From the NCBI GenBank assembly GCA_024103215.1, contig JAGFIY010000065.1, forward strand, positions 1-33,945: a DNA stretch of 33,945 bases, given 5' to 3'. This document shows positions 16,023 through 24,813 of this stretch, piece by piece (the first letter of the stretch is position 1; every line of letters begins with the position of its first letter). A program made the position numbers and the translations under genes. This DNA comes from Melioribacteraceae bacterium (GTDB taxonomy: Bacteria > Bacteroidota > Ignavibacteria > Ignavibacteriales > Melioribacteraceae). The notes beneath the pieces were generated by a model. It did not search any database. It was not told where the DNA came from and worked only from the letters and a program-made list of their open reading frames with translations.

Positions 16023-16901
16023 TTATTGTTCAAGGTATGATTTAATTGTCGTCTTGATCTTATCTACAGGCATCTCTTCGCCCGTCCAAAGCTCGAACGA
16101 TTTTGCCCCTTGCTCAACGAACATTGTCAATCCGTTAATGGTTTTAGCTCCTTTAGAAGCTGCAAGCTTCAGAAATTTCGTTTTAAGCGGATTATAAATC
16201 AAGTCGAATACAATCTGTTTGTTGTTGAACGATTCTGCAATTGTTGTAGGAGAATCATCTATATCGGGAAACATTCCGACTGATGTTGTGTTGATTATCA
16301 ATTTCGATTTTGCAAAAACATCGACAAGATCAGGCGGAACAAGCTCGAATGATTTGATGGATTTATATAACATCTTAGCCGCAAAATAATCACGGAGTGA
16401 TTCAGCTTTCTGAGCTGTTCGGTTTACAAGATTAATTTTCTTCACTTTGAAATTTCTGATTAAAGCAAAAATTGTACTTCTCGCCGAACCGCCGGCACCG
16501 ATAACCGTAACTGTTTTGTCCGTAATCTCCTCTTTATATGGAGTAAGACTAGCGAGAACTCCGTGAACATCTGTGTTGTAGCCGATAAGTTTTCCGTTAT
16601 CGTTTACTATTGTATTTACCGCTCCTATTATTGTGGATTCTTCGGATATTTCATTAAGCAGTTCTATAATTTTTTCTTTATAAGGAAGCGTTACGTTAAA
16701 TCCTTTTATTCCCAAAGCAACCATTCCTTTCATCGCATCTTCAAGATTGGATTGAAGAATATCGAAAGGAAGGTAAACATATTTCAAATCGTTGAGTTCA
16801 AACGAAATGTTATGCATCAACGGAGAAAATGAATGTTTAATCGGATGTCCGATAACGCCGACAACAGTAGTATTGTGATTAAATTTATTAAGCGAGTTCA
16901 T
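16023..16901 (-). CDS. aroE: Shikimate dehydrogenase
   Basis: 292 residues. The N-terminal substrate domain has GVIGHPIKHSFSPLMHN and GFNVTLPYKEKI, whose Lys is the catalytic lysine of AroE. The NADP domain has VIGAGGSARS and LVNRTAQKAE, followed by INTTSVGMFP and VFDLIYNPLKTKFL. The C-terminus GLTMFVEQGAKSFELWTG matches the family. It reduces 3-dehydroshikimate to shikimate in aromatic amino acid synthesis. The start lies 3 bp after the TPR gene's stop, so the two form an operon. Confidence 0.96.
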   Translation of the reverse strand: MNSLNKFNHNTTVVGVIGHPIKHSFSPLMHNISFELNDLKYVYLPFDILQSNLEDAMKGMVALGIKGFNVTLPYKEKIIELLNEISEESTIIGAVNTIVNDNGKLIGYNTDVHGVLASLTPYKEEITDKTVTVIGAGGSARSTIFALIRNFKVKKINLVNRTAQKAESLRDYFAAKMLYKSIKSFELVPPDLVDVFAKSKLIINTTSVGMFPDIDDSPTTIAESFNNKQIVFDLIYNPLKTKFLKLAASKGAKTINGLTMFVEQGAKSFELWTGEEMPVDKIKTTIKSYLEQ

Positions 16902-16904
16902 AGG

Positions 16905-18326
16905 TTAAATATTTCCGTCCATCAATTTGTTGAAAAGTTTTGAAGATTTGATTTCCGGATAATCCTTCTCAAATTTTTGTTTAGTGCTGGGATCAAGTTT
17001 GAATGCCGATTTTAAACTTTCAATTGCTTCCTTTGTTCTTATAAGCAGAAAATTAATTTTTGCTTTTCCGTAATAGGAGCTTGCATTTTCCGGACGAAGC
17101 GAAATACATTTATCGTAAGCATTCAGCCCGTTTAGCCAATCCCCTATTTCAATGTAGCTTTCGGCAAGTTTTTGCCACACCTCAAAATTGCCCGGATCGT
17201 TTTCAATAACTTTTTTATAGCTCTCGATCGATTCGTTAATCTCTCCTATCGAATATTCTAGCTCGGCTTTTGTTATCCAAATTTCGTTTGGCTCCGATGT
17301 AAGAGAAATAGCGGAATTAAAATCCTTAAGCGCCGCTTGATATTTCCCGATAGAGTTGTAACAATAACCTCTTGCTAATATTGCTTCGAAATAGTGAGCG
17401 TCAAGTTTTACAGCAGTGTTATAAGATTTAATTGCGTCGTTGTATTTCCGCATTTCTTCGTAAACCTGACCGAGATAAAACCAAACAGTTTCATCATATT
17501 GGTCGTGTTTTACAGCTTCTTTATAACACTCCAGAGATTTTTCGAGATTACCCATTGTTCTATAACAAACACCTAAATTGAACCAGGCACTTGGAAAATC
17601 CTCTTTTATAGCTAGCGCGAAATCGAAGCACTGAATTGCTTCCTTTAATTTTTCCGTCCTGAGCAAAACCGTTCCTTTGTTATACCAAGCCGTTGAGCTG
17701 TAGGGCTGGAATTCAAGAAATCTGTCGTAGGATTTTATAGCCTCGTCAAAATTTTCGAGATTGTCGTAACAGATTCCCAATTCATACCAAGCTTCGCTGT
17801 AATCGGGATCTGTTTCAAGTGCTTTGAAAAAATAATCTATCGCATCGTTAAATTTTTCTTTTTTCTCATGCAGAATTCCCAAGGAATAAAAAACTTCCTC
17901 ATTTGCGGGATCCAATTCTTTTGCGCTGAAAAGTGTTTTGACAGCTTCATCAATATAGCCAAGATTTTCTTCGGCAATCGATTTGTTAAGAAGAGTTTCA
18001 ACGTCGTACGGATTAAGCGAAAATGATTTTGCAAAAGCATGATATGCTTCTTCAAATTCGAAAAGATTATTTAGAAACACACCTTTCAACTGCCACAATT
18101 CGGCGTTGTAAGAAACAACCTCTAAAACAGCATCGGCTAGTTTAAGACCGTCTTCGGGAAAATCGTACTCAACACAAAGATGAATTGTTTCTTCAAGCTC
18201 GGAAAGGTTTGCTACAATTTCGCCGCTGTGTATTATTTCTCTACATAAATCAATTCTTGCTATTATTTCATCATCATCAAAGAACGAATCATTATCATCG
18301 AAAAAATAATCATCGGAAAAACTCAT
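16905..18326 (-). CDS. Tetratricopeptide-repeat protein (about 12 TPRs)
   Basis: 473 residues with no signal peptide or membrane segment. The first 20 residues are strongly acidic (DDYFFDDNDSFFDDDE). From about residue 70 to 440 there are about a dozen 34-residue TPR units with the W/Y-x-x-L/K-G and hydrophobic spacing (for example AWYELGICYDNLENFDEAIK and AWFNLGVCYRTMGNLEKSLE). It is probably a cytoplasmic scaffold; partners are unknown. A good AAAGGAG ribosome binding site precedes the ATG. It is cotranscribed with aroE, which alone does not say what it does. Confidence 0.88.
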   Translation of the reverse strand: MSFSDDYFFDDNDSFFDDDEIIARIDLCREIIHSGEIVANLSELEETIHLCVEYDFPEDGLKLADAVLEVVSYNAELWQLKGVFLNNLFEFEEAYHAFAKSFSLNPYDVETLLNKSIAEENLGYIDEAVKTLFSAKELDPANEEVFYSLGILHEKKEKFNDAIDYFFKALETDPDYSEAWYELGICYDNLENFDEAIKSYDRFLEFQPYSSTAWYNKGTVLLRTEKLKEAIQCFDFALAIKEDFPSAWFNLGVCYRTMGNLEKSLECYKEAVKHDQYDETVWFYLGQVYEEMRKYNDAIKSYNTAVKLDAHYFEAILARGYCYNSIGKYQAALKDFNSAISLTSEPNEIWITKAELEYSIGEINESIESYKKVIENDPGNFEVWQKLAESYIEIGDWLNGLNAYDKCISLRPENASSYYGKAKINFLLIRTKEAIESLKSAFKLDPSTKQKFEKDYPEIKSSKLFNKLMDGNI

Positions 18327-18478
18327 ATAACTCCTTTGTTATTCCAGCAAAAAGTAAAATGATCACATGCTAAAATCAAGTTGATTTTCGTTGTAGATTT
18401 TCTATTGAAAAATTTATGACGGAAAGATAAACAAAACAAAATTAGTTTTTATAAACAAATGTTTGTGCATATTAATAC

Positions 18479-19048
18479 TTGATATTAACTTGGAGTATTA
18501 AGAAGTTTCGAAAAAAAAACAGACATAGTTTGAATAGCATAAAAAAATACATTGACGCAATTGATAAGCTGAACGGCTTTACGGGAATGTTTGCCGGATT
18601 TCTAACCATTCTGCTTGTAGTTCTTGTTACTGTTGATGTTGTTAACAGATATTTTCTTGATATAAGCAGTGTTGCCGTTCAAGAACTTGAATGGCATTTG
18701 TTTGCCGCAGCTTTCTTGATCGGCGCGGCATATACTTTAAGAGAGGACAGTCACGTTAGGGTTGATTTGTTTTACTCAAAGTTCAAACCTAAAACACAAG
18801 CTTGGATTAACTTGATTGGTTTCCTTTTGTTCTTTCTTCCTTTTTGTATGATTATAATCATATCTTCCAAAGATTTTGTAATAATGTCTTTTAACATTGC
18901 AGAAAAATCTCCAGATCCCGGCGGGCTTCCCGCAAGATATATTTTAAAATCAGTGCTGCCTCTTTCATTCTTGCTTTTAATTTTTCAAGGAACATCTCTT
19001 TTTCTAAAATCACTTCTGACGATATTAAACAAGGAACAGGAAAATTGA
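18479..19048 (+). CDS. dctQ: TRAP transporter small permease (DctQ)
   Basis: 189 residues from the TTG at 18479; there is no in-frame ATG near the N-terminus, and a second TTG at 18530 (LNSIKKYIDAIDKLNGF) is about equally plausible. It has four hydrophobic spans, the DctQ segment VDVVNRYF, then QELEWHLFAAAFLIGAAYTLREDSHVRVDLFY, which is diagnostic for TRAP small subunits. It forms a membrane complex with DctM for sodium-dependent uptake of organic acids or related solutes. Its stop codon overlaps the possible TTG start of dctM. No substrate-binding protein gene adjoins it. Confidence 0.9.
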   Translation: MILTWSIKKFRKKNRHSLNSIKKYIDAIDKLNGFTGMFAGFLTILLVVLVTVDVVNRYFLDISSVAVQELEWHLFAAAFLIGAAYTLREDSHVRVDLFYSKFKPKTQAWINLIGFLLFFLPFCMIIIISSKDFVIMSFNIAEKSPDPGGLPARYILKSVLPLSFLLLIFQGTSLFLKSLLTILNKEQEN

Positions 19049-19056
19049 TAGACGCG

Positions 19057-20364
19057 ATGCCCTTAATATTTTTTGTTACAGTTTTACTGCTTCTGTTGAT
19101 GGGTTTTCCGGTTGCGTTTACACTCGGCGGCGCTTCTGTGATTTTCGGCGCGGCAACTTTCGGACTTGATTTTTTTAATCTTCTCCCATTAAGAATTTGG
19201 GGAACTATGAACAACTATATTCTTATGGCGGTTCCTCTTTTTATCTTTATGGGTGTTATGTTCGAAAAATCCGGTTTAGCTGAAGAACTGCTCGAAACCA
19301 TGGCTCTATTATTCGGTAAACTGCGAGGGGGTTTGGCAATTTCCGTACTGGTTGTGGGTGCAATGCTCGCTGCTGCGACGGGAATTGTCGGAGCGACGGT
19401 TGTTACAATCGGGGTCCTTAGTCTTCCAACTATGCTGAAAAAAGGCTACTCTCCCGAAGTTGCATCTGGAATTATTTCTGCTTCCGGTACTTTAGGGCAA
19501 ATAATCCCTCCTAGCATAGTGCTTGTTTTGTTGGGAAGTATTTTAAACATTTCAGTCGGCGATCTTTTTATGGCGGCGGTTATTCCCGGTATTATTCTTG
19601 TTCTGCTTTATCTTCTCTGGCTGATTTTCTTGGCGGTAACAAAACCAGAATCCACTCCGGCGATGCCTAAAGAAGAGTTGAGAGATTTTGTTGGAGCAGA
19701 AAAATTCAAGCGAGTTATAAACGCGTTTTTAATTCCTTTTATTCTAATCCTTGCAGTGCTTGGATCTATTTTTGCGGGAATCGCTTCCCCGACAGAAGCG
19801 GCTGCAATCGGCGCGATGGGCGCAACTGTTTTAACGATGTTCCGGAAAAAGTTTAATCTTGCGACATTAAAAGAAGTTGCACTAAGAACAACAAGTTTAA
19901 CGAGTATGGCATTCCTGATACTGGTTGGAGCATCCGCATTCGGACTTGTTTTCAGAGGGATGCATGGCGACCGCTATCTTATTGAACTTATAACTTCCGG
20001 CGGCATCGAAGCACATCATTTTCTCATAATTGTTATGGTAATAATTTTTATCGCCGGATTTTTTATTGATTTTATTGAAATTACATTTATTATAGTTCCG
20101 GTTGTCGCGCCTATATTTGTACAGTTAAATTTGGATTTACTTTGGATCGGAATTTTGATCGCAATTAATTTGCAGACATCCTTCCTTACTCCGCCATTCG
20201 GGTTTTCGCTTTTCTACTTAAAAGGTGTTGCCCCGCCTGAAGTAACCACAAAACATATTTACCGGGGAATAATCCCCTACGTTGCTATTCAACTTTTAGT
20301 TTTGTTAATTATAATTATATTTCCTGATATTGCTTTATATCTTCCCAAATTAATTACAGGCTAA
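19057..20364 (+). CDS. dctM: TRAP transporter large permease (DctM)
   Basis: About 435 residues from the ATG at 19057; a TTG at 19045 overlapping the dctQ stop is an alternative. About 12 membrane segments with DctM signatures: GFPVAFTLGGASVIFG near the start, VPLFIFMGVMFEKSGLAEELLE, ATGIVGATVVTIGVLSLP, SGTLGQIIPPSIVLVLLG and the C-terminal NLQTSFLTPPFGFSLFYLKG. It provides the sodium-coupled translocation path. The substrate is unknown because no DctP is present. The TAA stop runs into the Shine-Dalgarno of the ATP-grasp gene. Confidence 0.94.
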   Translation: MPLIFFVTVLLLLLMGFPVAFTLGGASVIFGAATFGLDFFNLLPLRIWGTMNNYILMAVPLFIFMGVMFEKSGLAEELLETMALLFGKLRGGLAISVLVVGAMLAAATGIVGATVVTIGVLSLPTMLKKGYSPEVASGIISASGTLGQIIPPSIVLVLLGSILNISVGDLFMAAVIPGIILVLLYLLWLIFLAVTKPESTPAMPKEELRDFVGAEKFKRVINAFLIPFILILAVLGSIFAGIASPTEAAAIGAMGATVLTMFRKKFNLATLKEVALRTTSLTSMAFLILVGASAFGLVFRGMHGDRYLIELITSGGIEAHHFLIIVMVIIFIAGFFIDFIEITFIIVPVVAPIFVQLNLDLLWIGILIAINLQTSFLTPPFGFSLFYLKGVAPPEVTTKHIYRGIIPYVAIQLLVLLIIIIFPDIALYLPKLITG

Positions 20365-20376
20365 AAGGAGAAGTTT

Positions 20377-21591
20377 ATGAGCACCTCCGGTTTGACTTTT
20401 CTCTGCATCGCAAGCTATGAGAAAGGCTTTGATTTTTTGCGCGCCGCAAAAGAGCTGGGCAATCAAGTTATTCTTCTTACTTCTAAAAGTCTCGAGAATG
20501 TTAACTGGCCAAAAGATAGTATCGACGAGATTTTTTTTATTCCGGACGAAAACAAATTGTGGAATATGCAGGATCTTATTTATGCTGTAAGTTATCTGGC
20601 TCGATCCGAAAAAATTGATAGAATTGTTGCTCTCGACGATTTTGATGTTGAAAAAGCCGCAGCACTGCGCGAACATCTTAGGATTCCGGGAATGGGAGAT
20701 ACGACCGCAAGATATTTCCGTGACAAACTTGCTATGAGAACAAGAGCTAAAGAGGAAGAAATTAATGTTCCCGAGTTTATCCATGTTTTGAACTATGCCG
20801 AACTTAAATCATTCTTCAAGCGGGTTGAGCCGCCGTATATTTTGAAACCGCGAATGCAGGCAGGAGCAATAGGAATAAAAAAAATCGAAAGAGAAGAACA
20901 ATTTTGGAAGATTATTGACGAACTCGGCGACCAGCAGTCGTTTTATCTGCTTGAACAATTTATTACCGGGGATATTTATCACGTTGATTCGATTCGATAT
21001 AAAAACGAAGTGGTTTTTGCACGGGCAAGCAAGTACGGTAAACCCCCGTTTGAAGTAGCACATACGGGCAAAGTGTTCACGAGCAGCACGCTGAAGCGCG
21101 GCTCTTTGGAGGAGGATCATCTTAGAACTATAAACAGACAGGTGCTTAACGCAATGGGATTGGTGAAAGGAATTTCACATTCTGAATTTATTAAAGCCGA
21201 TAAAGATGGAAAACTTTATTTTCTTGAAACTTCGGCAAGGGTAGGCGGGGCAAATTTAGCGGAAATGGTTGAAGCAGCTACAGGAATTAACCTCTGGAGG
21301 GAATGGGCAAAAATAGAGTCTCTAACCGGAGAAAACCAAAAGTACGTTCTTCCGGAATATAAAAACGATCATTCCGGGATCATGATTTGTCTTGCTAAAC
21401 AAGAATGGCCAGACCTTTCGCAGTTTGACGCACCGGAAGTAATCTGGAAACTGAATAAAAAGTATCATGCGGGAATGATAGTTAGATCCGAGAGCTGCGA
21501 AAGGGTTGAAGAGCTTATGTCCGATTATACACAACGGCTATACGAACAGTATTTAACTACCAGGCCTATGGGTGATTCACCTTCAAATTAA
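20377..21591 (+). CDS. ATP-grasp ligase of unknown substrate
   Basis: 404 residues. An N-terminal nucleotide-binding-like domain (LTFLCIASYEKGFDFLRAAKELG) precedes an ATP-grasp fold. Visible features are PYILKPRMQAGAIGIKKI (ATP-binding lysine and glycine loop), LLEQFITGDIYHVDSI and the metal-binding LYFLETSARVGGANLAEM. Such enzymes join a carboxylate to an amine or thiol through an acyl-phosphate. The substrate is not recognisable. AAGGAG lies 6 nt before the ATG and 1 nt after the dctM stop, so it is cotranscribed with the TRAP permeases, which hints at handling an imported compound. A hairpin with a T-run closes the unit. Confidence 0.85.
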   Translation: MSTSGLTFLCIASYEKGFDFLRAAKELGNQVILLTSKSLENVNWPKDSIDEIFFIPDENKLWNMQDLIYAVSYLARSEKIDRIVALDDFDVEKAAALREHLRIPGMGDTTARYFRDKLAMRTRAKEEEINVPEFIHVLNYAELKSFFKRVEPPYILKPRMQAGAIGIKKIEREEQFWKIIDELGDQQSFYLLEQFITGDIYHVDSIRYKNEVVFARASKYGKPPFEVAHTGKVFTSSTLKRGSLEEDHLRTINRQVLNAMGLVKGISHSEFIKADKDGKLYFLETSARVGGANLAEMVEAATGINLWREWAKIESLTGENQKYVLPEYKNDHSGIMICLAKQEWPDLSQFDAPEVIWKLNKKYHAGMIVRSESCERVEELMSDYTQRLYEQYLTTRPMGDSPSN

Positions 21592-21639
21592 CAGATTTTG
21601 TAGAAATCATCGAATTTATCACTGAATTAAAACTCTCTT

Positions 21640-21678
21640 TATACTTGAAAAAAAGTATATGCAAGTATATTTTTTTTG
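21640..21678 (+). terminator. Probable intrinsic terminator of the TRAP/ATP-grasp unit
   Basis: TATACTTG (21640-21647) and CAAGTATA (21662-21669) are perfect inverted repeats with a 14-nt loop, followed by a run of nine T. The stem is AT-rich, so it may be only moderately efficient. It separates the ATP-grasp gene from ftcD. Confidence 0.6.
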
Positions 21679-21734
21679 ATTCGATAAAAAATTAAAATGT
21701 ATTCAAAGTTCAAATCTTAACCGGGGAAAATTTT

Positions 21735-23564
21735 ATGTCTCACAAATTAATTGAATGCGTACCGAATTTTTCTGAAGGAAGAAATACTGATGTGATTAAA
21801 CAGATAACCGATACGATAGAAAGCGTTGAAGGAACTCGGCTGCTCGATGTTGATCCGGGAGCCGAAATGAACAGAACAGTTGTTACATTTGTCGGCACTC
21901 CGGAAAGCGTTAAAGAAGCCGCATTTTTAGCAATCAAGAAAGCTTCGGAATTAATTGATATGAGCAAACATTCGGGTAGTCATCCGAGAATGGGTGCCAC
22001 GGATGTTTGTCCTTTCATTCCCGTAAGCGGAGTTACTGAACAAGAGTGTATAGAATATTCAAAAGAAGTAGCAAAACGAGTTGGAGAGGAACTTAATATT
22101 CCCGTTTATCTTTATGAAAAATCCGCACAAATACCGGAAAGACAAAATCTTGCAGTTGTTAGAAAAGGTGAGTACGAAGCATTGCCGGAGAAGCTCAAGG
22201 ACCCAAAGTGGAAACCTGATTTCGGTCCGGCAAAATTTAATGCAAAAGCCGGAGCAACGGTTATAGGGGTAAGAGAATTTTTAATTGCTTACAATATAAA
22301 TCTTAACACAAGAGAAAAACTTCACGCAACAGATATAGCTTTTGAACTTCGCGAAAAAGGACGTTCTGCTAGAAGAGGAAACATAAAACCGTTTTACTAT
22401 AAAGGAACCGAAATTCTTAAATATGAAGAAGGGAGATATCCTTGCGGCGAATGTGACTTTGACGGAAAATCAATGCAGGAAACAATAGATCACTGTAAGA
22501 AAGTTCACAATTATGATTTAATTGAACTGCTAAAATTGAATGATATAAATCCCGACAAACCAGAAGGTGAATCCGTAAAAAAGAAAGGAATGTTTTCAAA
22601 CTGCAAAGCCATAGGCTGGTTGGTGCCGGAATACGACAGAGCGCAGATATCTATCAATCTAACAAATTACAATATCACATCGATGCATCACGTTCTTGAA
22701 GCAACAAGACAACTTGCAGCCGAAAGGGGACTTGTAGTTACAGGAAGCGAGATTGTTGGTCTCGTTCCTTATCCTGCTCTTCTTCAAACAGGAAAGTACT
22801 ATCTAAAGCAGCAGCAAAGATCTACAGGTGTTCCGGTAAAAGATATTTTGCGAACCGCGGTTCAATCGTTAGGCTTAACCGATGTGTCGGATTTCAACAT
22901 TGAGGAAAGAGTTCTTGGTCTGCCTCAAAATTCTAAAGATGCCCTGGTCGAGATGAAAGTAACGGATTTTATAGACGAAGTCTCACGCGAATCCCCTGCT
23001 CCGGGCGGAGGATCAATTGCTGCACTTTCCGGAGCTTTGGGGGCGGCATTATCTTCGATGGTTAGCAACCTGACTGCAAACAACCGCGGAAGCGAAAAGG
23101 TGGATGATATTTTAAACGATGCAGCAGATAAGTGTCAGAAAATTTTAAGCAAACTTAGATTTGCAATAGATGAAGATACCAACGCATTCAATGCTTATAT
23201 GGATGCAAGAAGACTTCCGAACAAAACCAAGGAAGAAAAGAACGCTCGTTTCGAAGCGATGCAGAACGGTTTGAAACAAGCCGTAATGGTTCCGCTTGAG
23301 ACAGCAAAACTTAGTTTCGAAGCGATAAAGATTGCGCAGATTGTCGCAAAGAACGGAAATCCGAATTCGATTACCGATGTAGGTGTTGGAGCGCAAAGCG
23401 CTTTCACGGGAGTGCTGGGAGGAATTTACAACGTGCTGATCAATTTGAGAGACATAAAAGACGAATCCTTTGTGAAAGAAATGAGAGCCGCCTGCGCCGA
23501 ACTAAAAGAAGACGCACAATCCGAGTTGGCGAAAGTGCTTGACTATGTTGAAGCAAAACTTTAG
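21735..23564 (+). CDS. ftcD: Bifunctional glutamate formiminotransferase / formimidoyl-THF cyclodeaminase
   Basis: 609 residues. The N-terminal formiminotransferase domain has ECVPNFSEGRN, VDPGAEMNRTVVTFVG and SGSHPRMGATDVCPF, with H83 as the expected catalytic histidine. The C-terminal cyclodeaminase (about 405-609) begins VTDFIDEVSRESPAPGGGS. It moves the formimino group from formiminoglutamate (histidine breakdown) to tetrahydrofolate and deaminates it to methenyl-THF. The protein is longer than the roughly 540-residue animal enzyme mainly through an insertion around residues 214-285 that contains C237-x2-C240-x12-H253-x4-H258, a C2H2 zinc-finger spacing. No other histidine-utilisation gene is in the window. 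The start has a GGGGAA ribosome binding site. Confidence 0.95.
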   Translation: MSHKLIECVPNFSEGRNTDVIKQITDTIESVEGTRLLDVDPGAEMNRTVVTFVGTPESVKEAAFLAIKKASELIDMSKHSGSHPRMGATDVCPFIPVSGVTEQECIEYSKEVAKRVGEELNIPVYLYEKSAQIPERQNLAVVRKGEYEALPEKLKDPKWKPDFGPAKFNAKAGATVIGVREFLIAYNINLNTREKLHATDIAFELREKGRSARRGNIKPFYYKGTEILKYEEGRYPCGECDFDGKSMQETIDHCKKVHNYDLIELLKLNDINPDKPEGESVKKKGMFSNCKAIGWLVPEYDRAQISINLTNYNITSMHHVLEATRQLAAERGLVVTGSEIVGLVPYPALLQTGKYYLKQQQRSTGVPVKDILRTAVQSLGLTDVSDFNIEERVLGLPQNSKDALVEMKVTDFIDEVSRESPAPGGGSIAALSGALGAALSSMVSNLTANNRGSEKVDDILNDAADKCQKILSKLRFAIDEDTNAFNAYMDARRLPNKTKEEKNARFEAMQNGLKQAVMVPLETAKLSFEAIKIAQIVAKNGNPNSITDVGVGAQSAFTGVLGGIYNVLINLRDIKDESFVKEMRAACAELKEDAQSELAKVLDYVEAKL

Positions 23565-23593
23565 TATTTAATTAGAATTAAATTTAATATGAT

Positions 23594-24157
23594 TTGCAGT
23601 TGAACGATCGACACAACATATTCTTAAGAAGTTTAATGATATTCGGGGGCATTATTTTGCTTATAATATCCGCTTGTTCCGATGCCCCCAAAAGTATTCA
23701 TCCGGTCAAAGGGGAATCAAAAGAAAAATCGGAACTTATTACAGAACTTTGTAAAAAGTTTGATGCTCAGCAGCTCGCAGATTCCGTCGAGTTTTTTACT
23801 CCCGATTATCAATCCAAAATATTGGAAGGAACCGTAATAATTGATTCGACGCTTAAAGAAATAAAACACGACGAAAGCGGACACTATATTCAAGCCGAAG
23901 TTGCATCTAACGAATCGCTGAGGATTTATGCCAGCATTAAATTCGACGATTCGCAGTATGAAGATTATCTTAATTCCAAATCAAACAATGCGCTTCTTGT
24001 CGTGAAACTTTCAAACATAAATTTATCCGACGATCTTTTTGAATTGAAAGTTCTTGAAGGAGACACTTTATTTCTAAGAGCAAAGAACAGCCTTCTTTTG
24101 ACTGGCGAGTGCCTTGCGTACTATGAATATTCGACCCTCCTTCGAAATGACTTTTAA
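23594..24157 (+). CDS. Putative lipoprotein of unknown function
   Basis: 187 residues. A hydrophobic stretch LMIFGGIILLIISAC ends in a lipobox-like cysteine, so it should be a membrane-anchored lipoprotein. The start is uncertain: a TTG at 23594 or an ATG at 23636, the latter giving a very short signal. The mature part is acidic with a SNTF2-like feel (ELCKKFDAQQLADSVEFFTPDYQSKILEGTVIID) but I do not assign a family. It lies 29 bp after ftcD and 8 bp before the esterase gene, so it is likely cotranscribed with them. Confidence 0.65.
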   Translation: MQLNDRHNIFLRSLMIFGGIILLIISACSDAPKSIHPVKGESKEKSELITELCKKFDAQQLADSVEFFTPDYQSKILEGTVIIDSTLKEIKHDESGHYIQAEVASNESLRIYASIKFDDSQYEDYLNSKSNNALLVVKLSNINLSDDLFELKVLEGDTLFLRAKNSLLLTGECLAYYEYSTLLRNDF

Positions 24158-24165
24158 TTTTATTT

Positions 24166-24813
24166 ATGAAAGAAAATAGAATCCGGGTTACAAAATTAGC
24201 AAGATATTACACGCTTAACGAGTTGACCGAAAAAACAAAGCGTATCTGGTTCGTGCTTCACGGTTACGGAGAAATTGCAAAAAATTTCATAAAGAAATTT
24301 GATTTGCTGGAAAAAGACGAAAACTTTTTTATCGCGCCCGAAGCATTGAACAAATTTTACTTCAGAGGATTTTCGGGCAAGGTCGGCGCTTCCTGGATGA
24401 CAACCGAAGACAGAGAAAATGAAATTGAGGATTATATTAACTTCCTTGAAAAAGTTTATGAAGAGACAGTTTTGGAAAAAGATAAAGAAATAATCTTGTT
24501 CGGTTTTTCGCAAGGAACCGCAACAGCAGGAAGGTGGTTCTTAAATTCGAAGCACAGTTTTGACAAAATAATTATGTGGGGCGGTTTTCCGCCGGAGGAG
24601 TTTGTTTTATCAAAAACTAAGATGCCGGTTTTATTGGTTGTGGGGGAGCGAGACAGGTTTATAGACAAAAATTACTTAAACGAAAAGTTAAAAACCTTGG
24701 ATGATAATCACATTACTTATGACTTAATTTCATTCAATGGTGATCATGTGATTGACAGCGAAACGCTTGCTGCGGTTTCGCAAAAGTTAAATTCCGCTAA
24801 CGAAGGATCTTAA
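24166..24813 (+). CDS. Alpha/beta hydrolase, phospholipase/carboxylesterase-like
   Basis: 215 residues, cytoplasmic. VLHGYGEIAKNF gives the oxyanion region, and GFSQG (around residue 113) is the nucleophile elbow with the catalytic serine. The following MPVLLVVGERDRFID supplies the acid, and FNGDHVID the histidine, so the triad is complete. This order fits the short carboxylesterase/thioesterase group. The physiological ester is unknown. Its 3' end overlaps the convergent gene at 24797 by 17 bp. Confidence 0.85.
   Translation: MKENRIRVTKLARYYTLNELTEKTKRIWFVLHGYGEIAKNFIKKFDLLEKDENFFIAPEALNKFYFRGFSGKVGASWMTTEDRENEIEDYINFLEKVYEETVLEKDKEIILFGFSQGTATAGRWFLNSKHSFDKIIMWGGFPPEEFVLSKTKMPVLLVVGERDRFIDKNYLNEKLKTLDDNHITYDLISFNGDHVIDSETLAAVSQKLNSANEGS

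Noticed and set aside
20350-20784. 144-residue open frame on the minus strand
   Set aside because: It lies entirely opposite the N-terminal half of the ATP-grasp gene, which has clear motifs; no family features on the minus strand.
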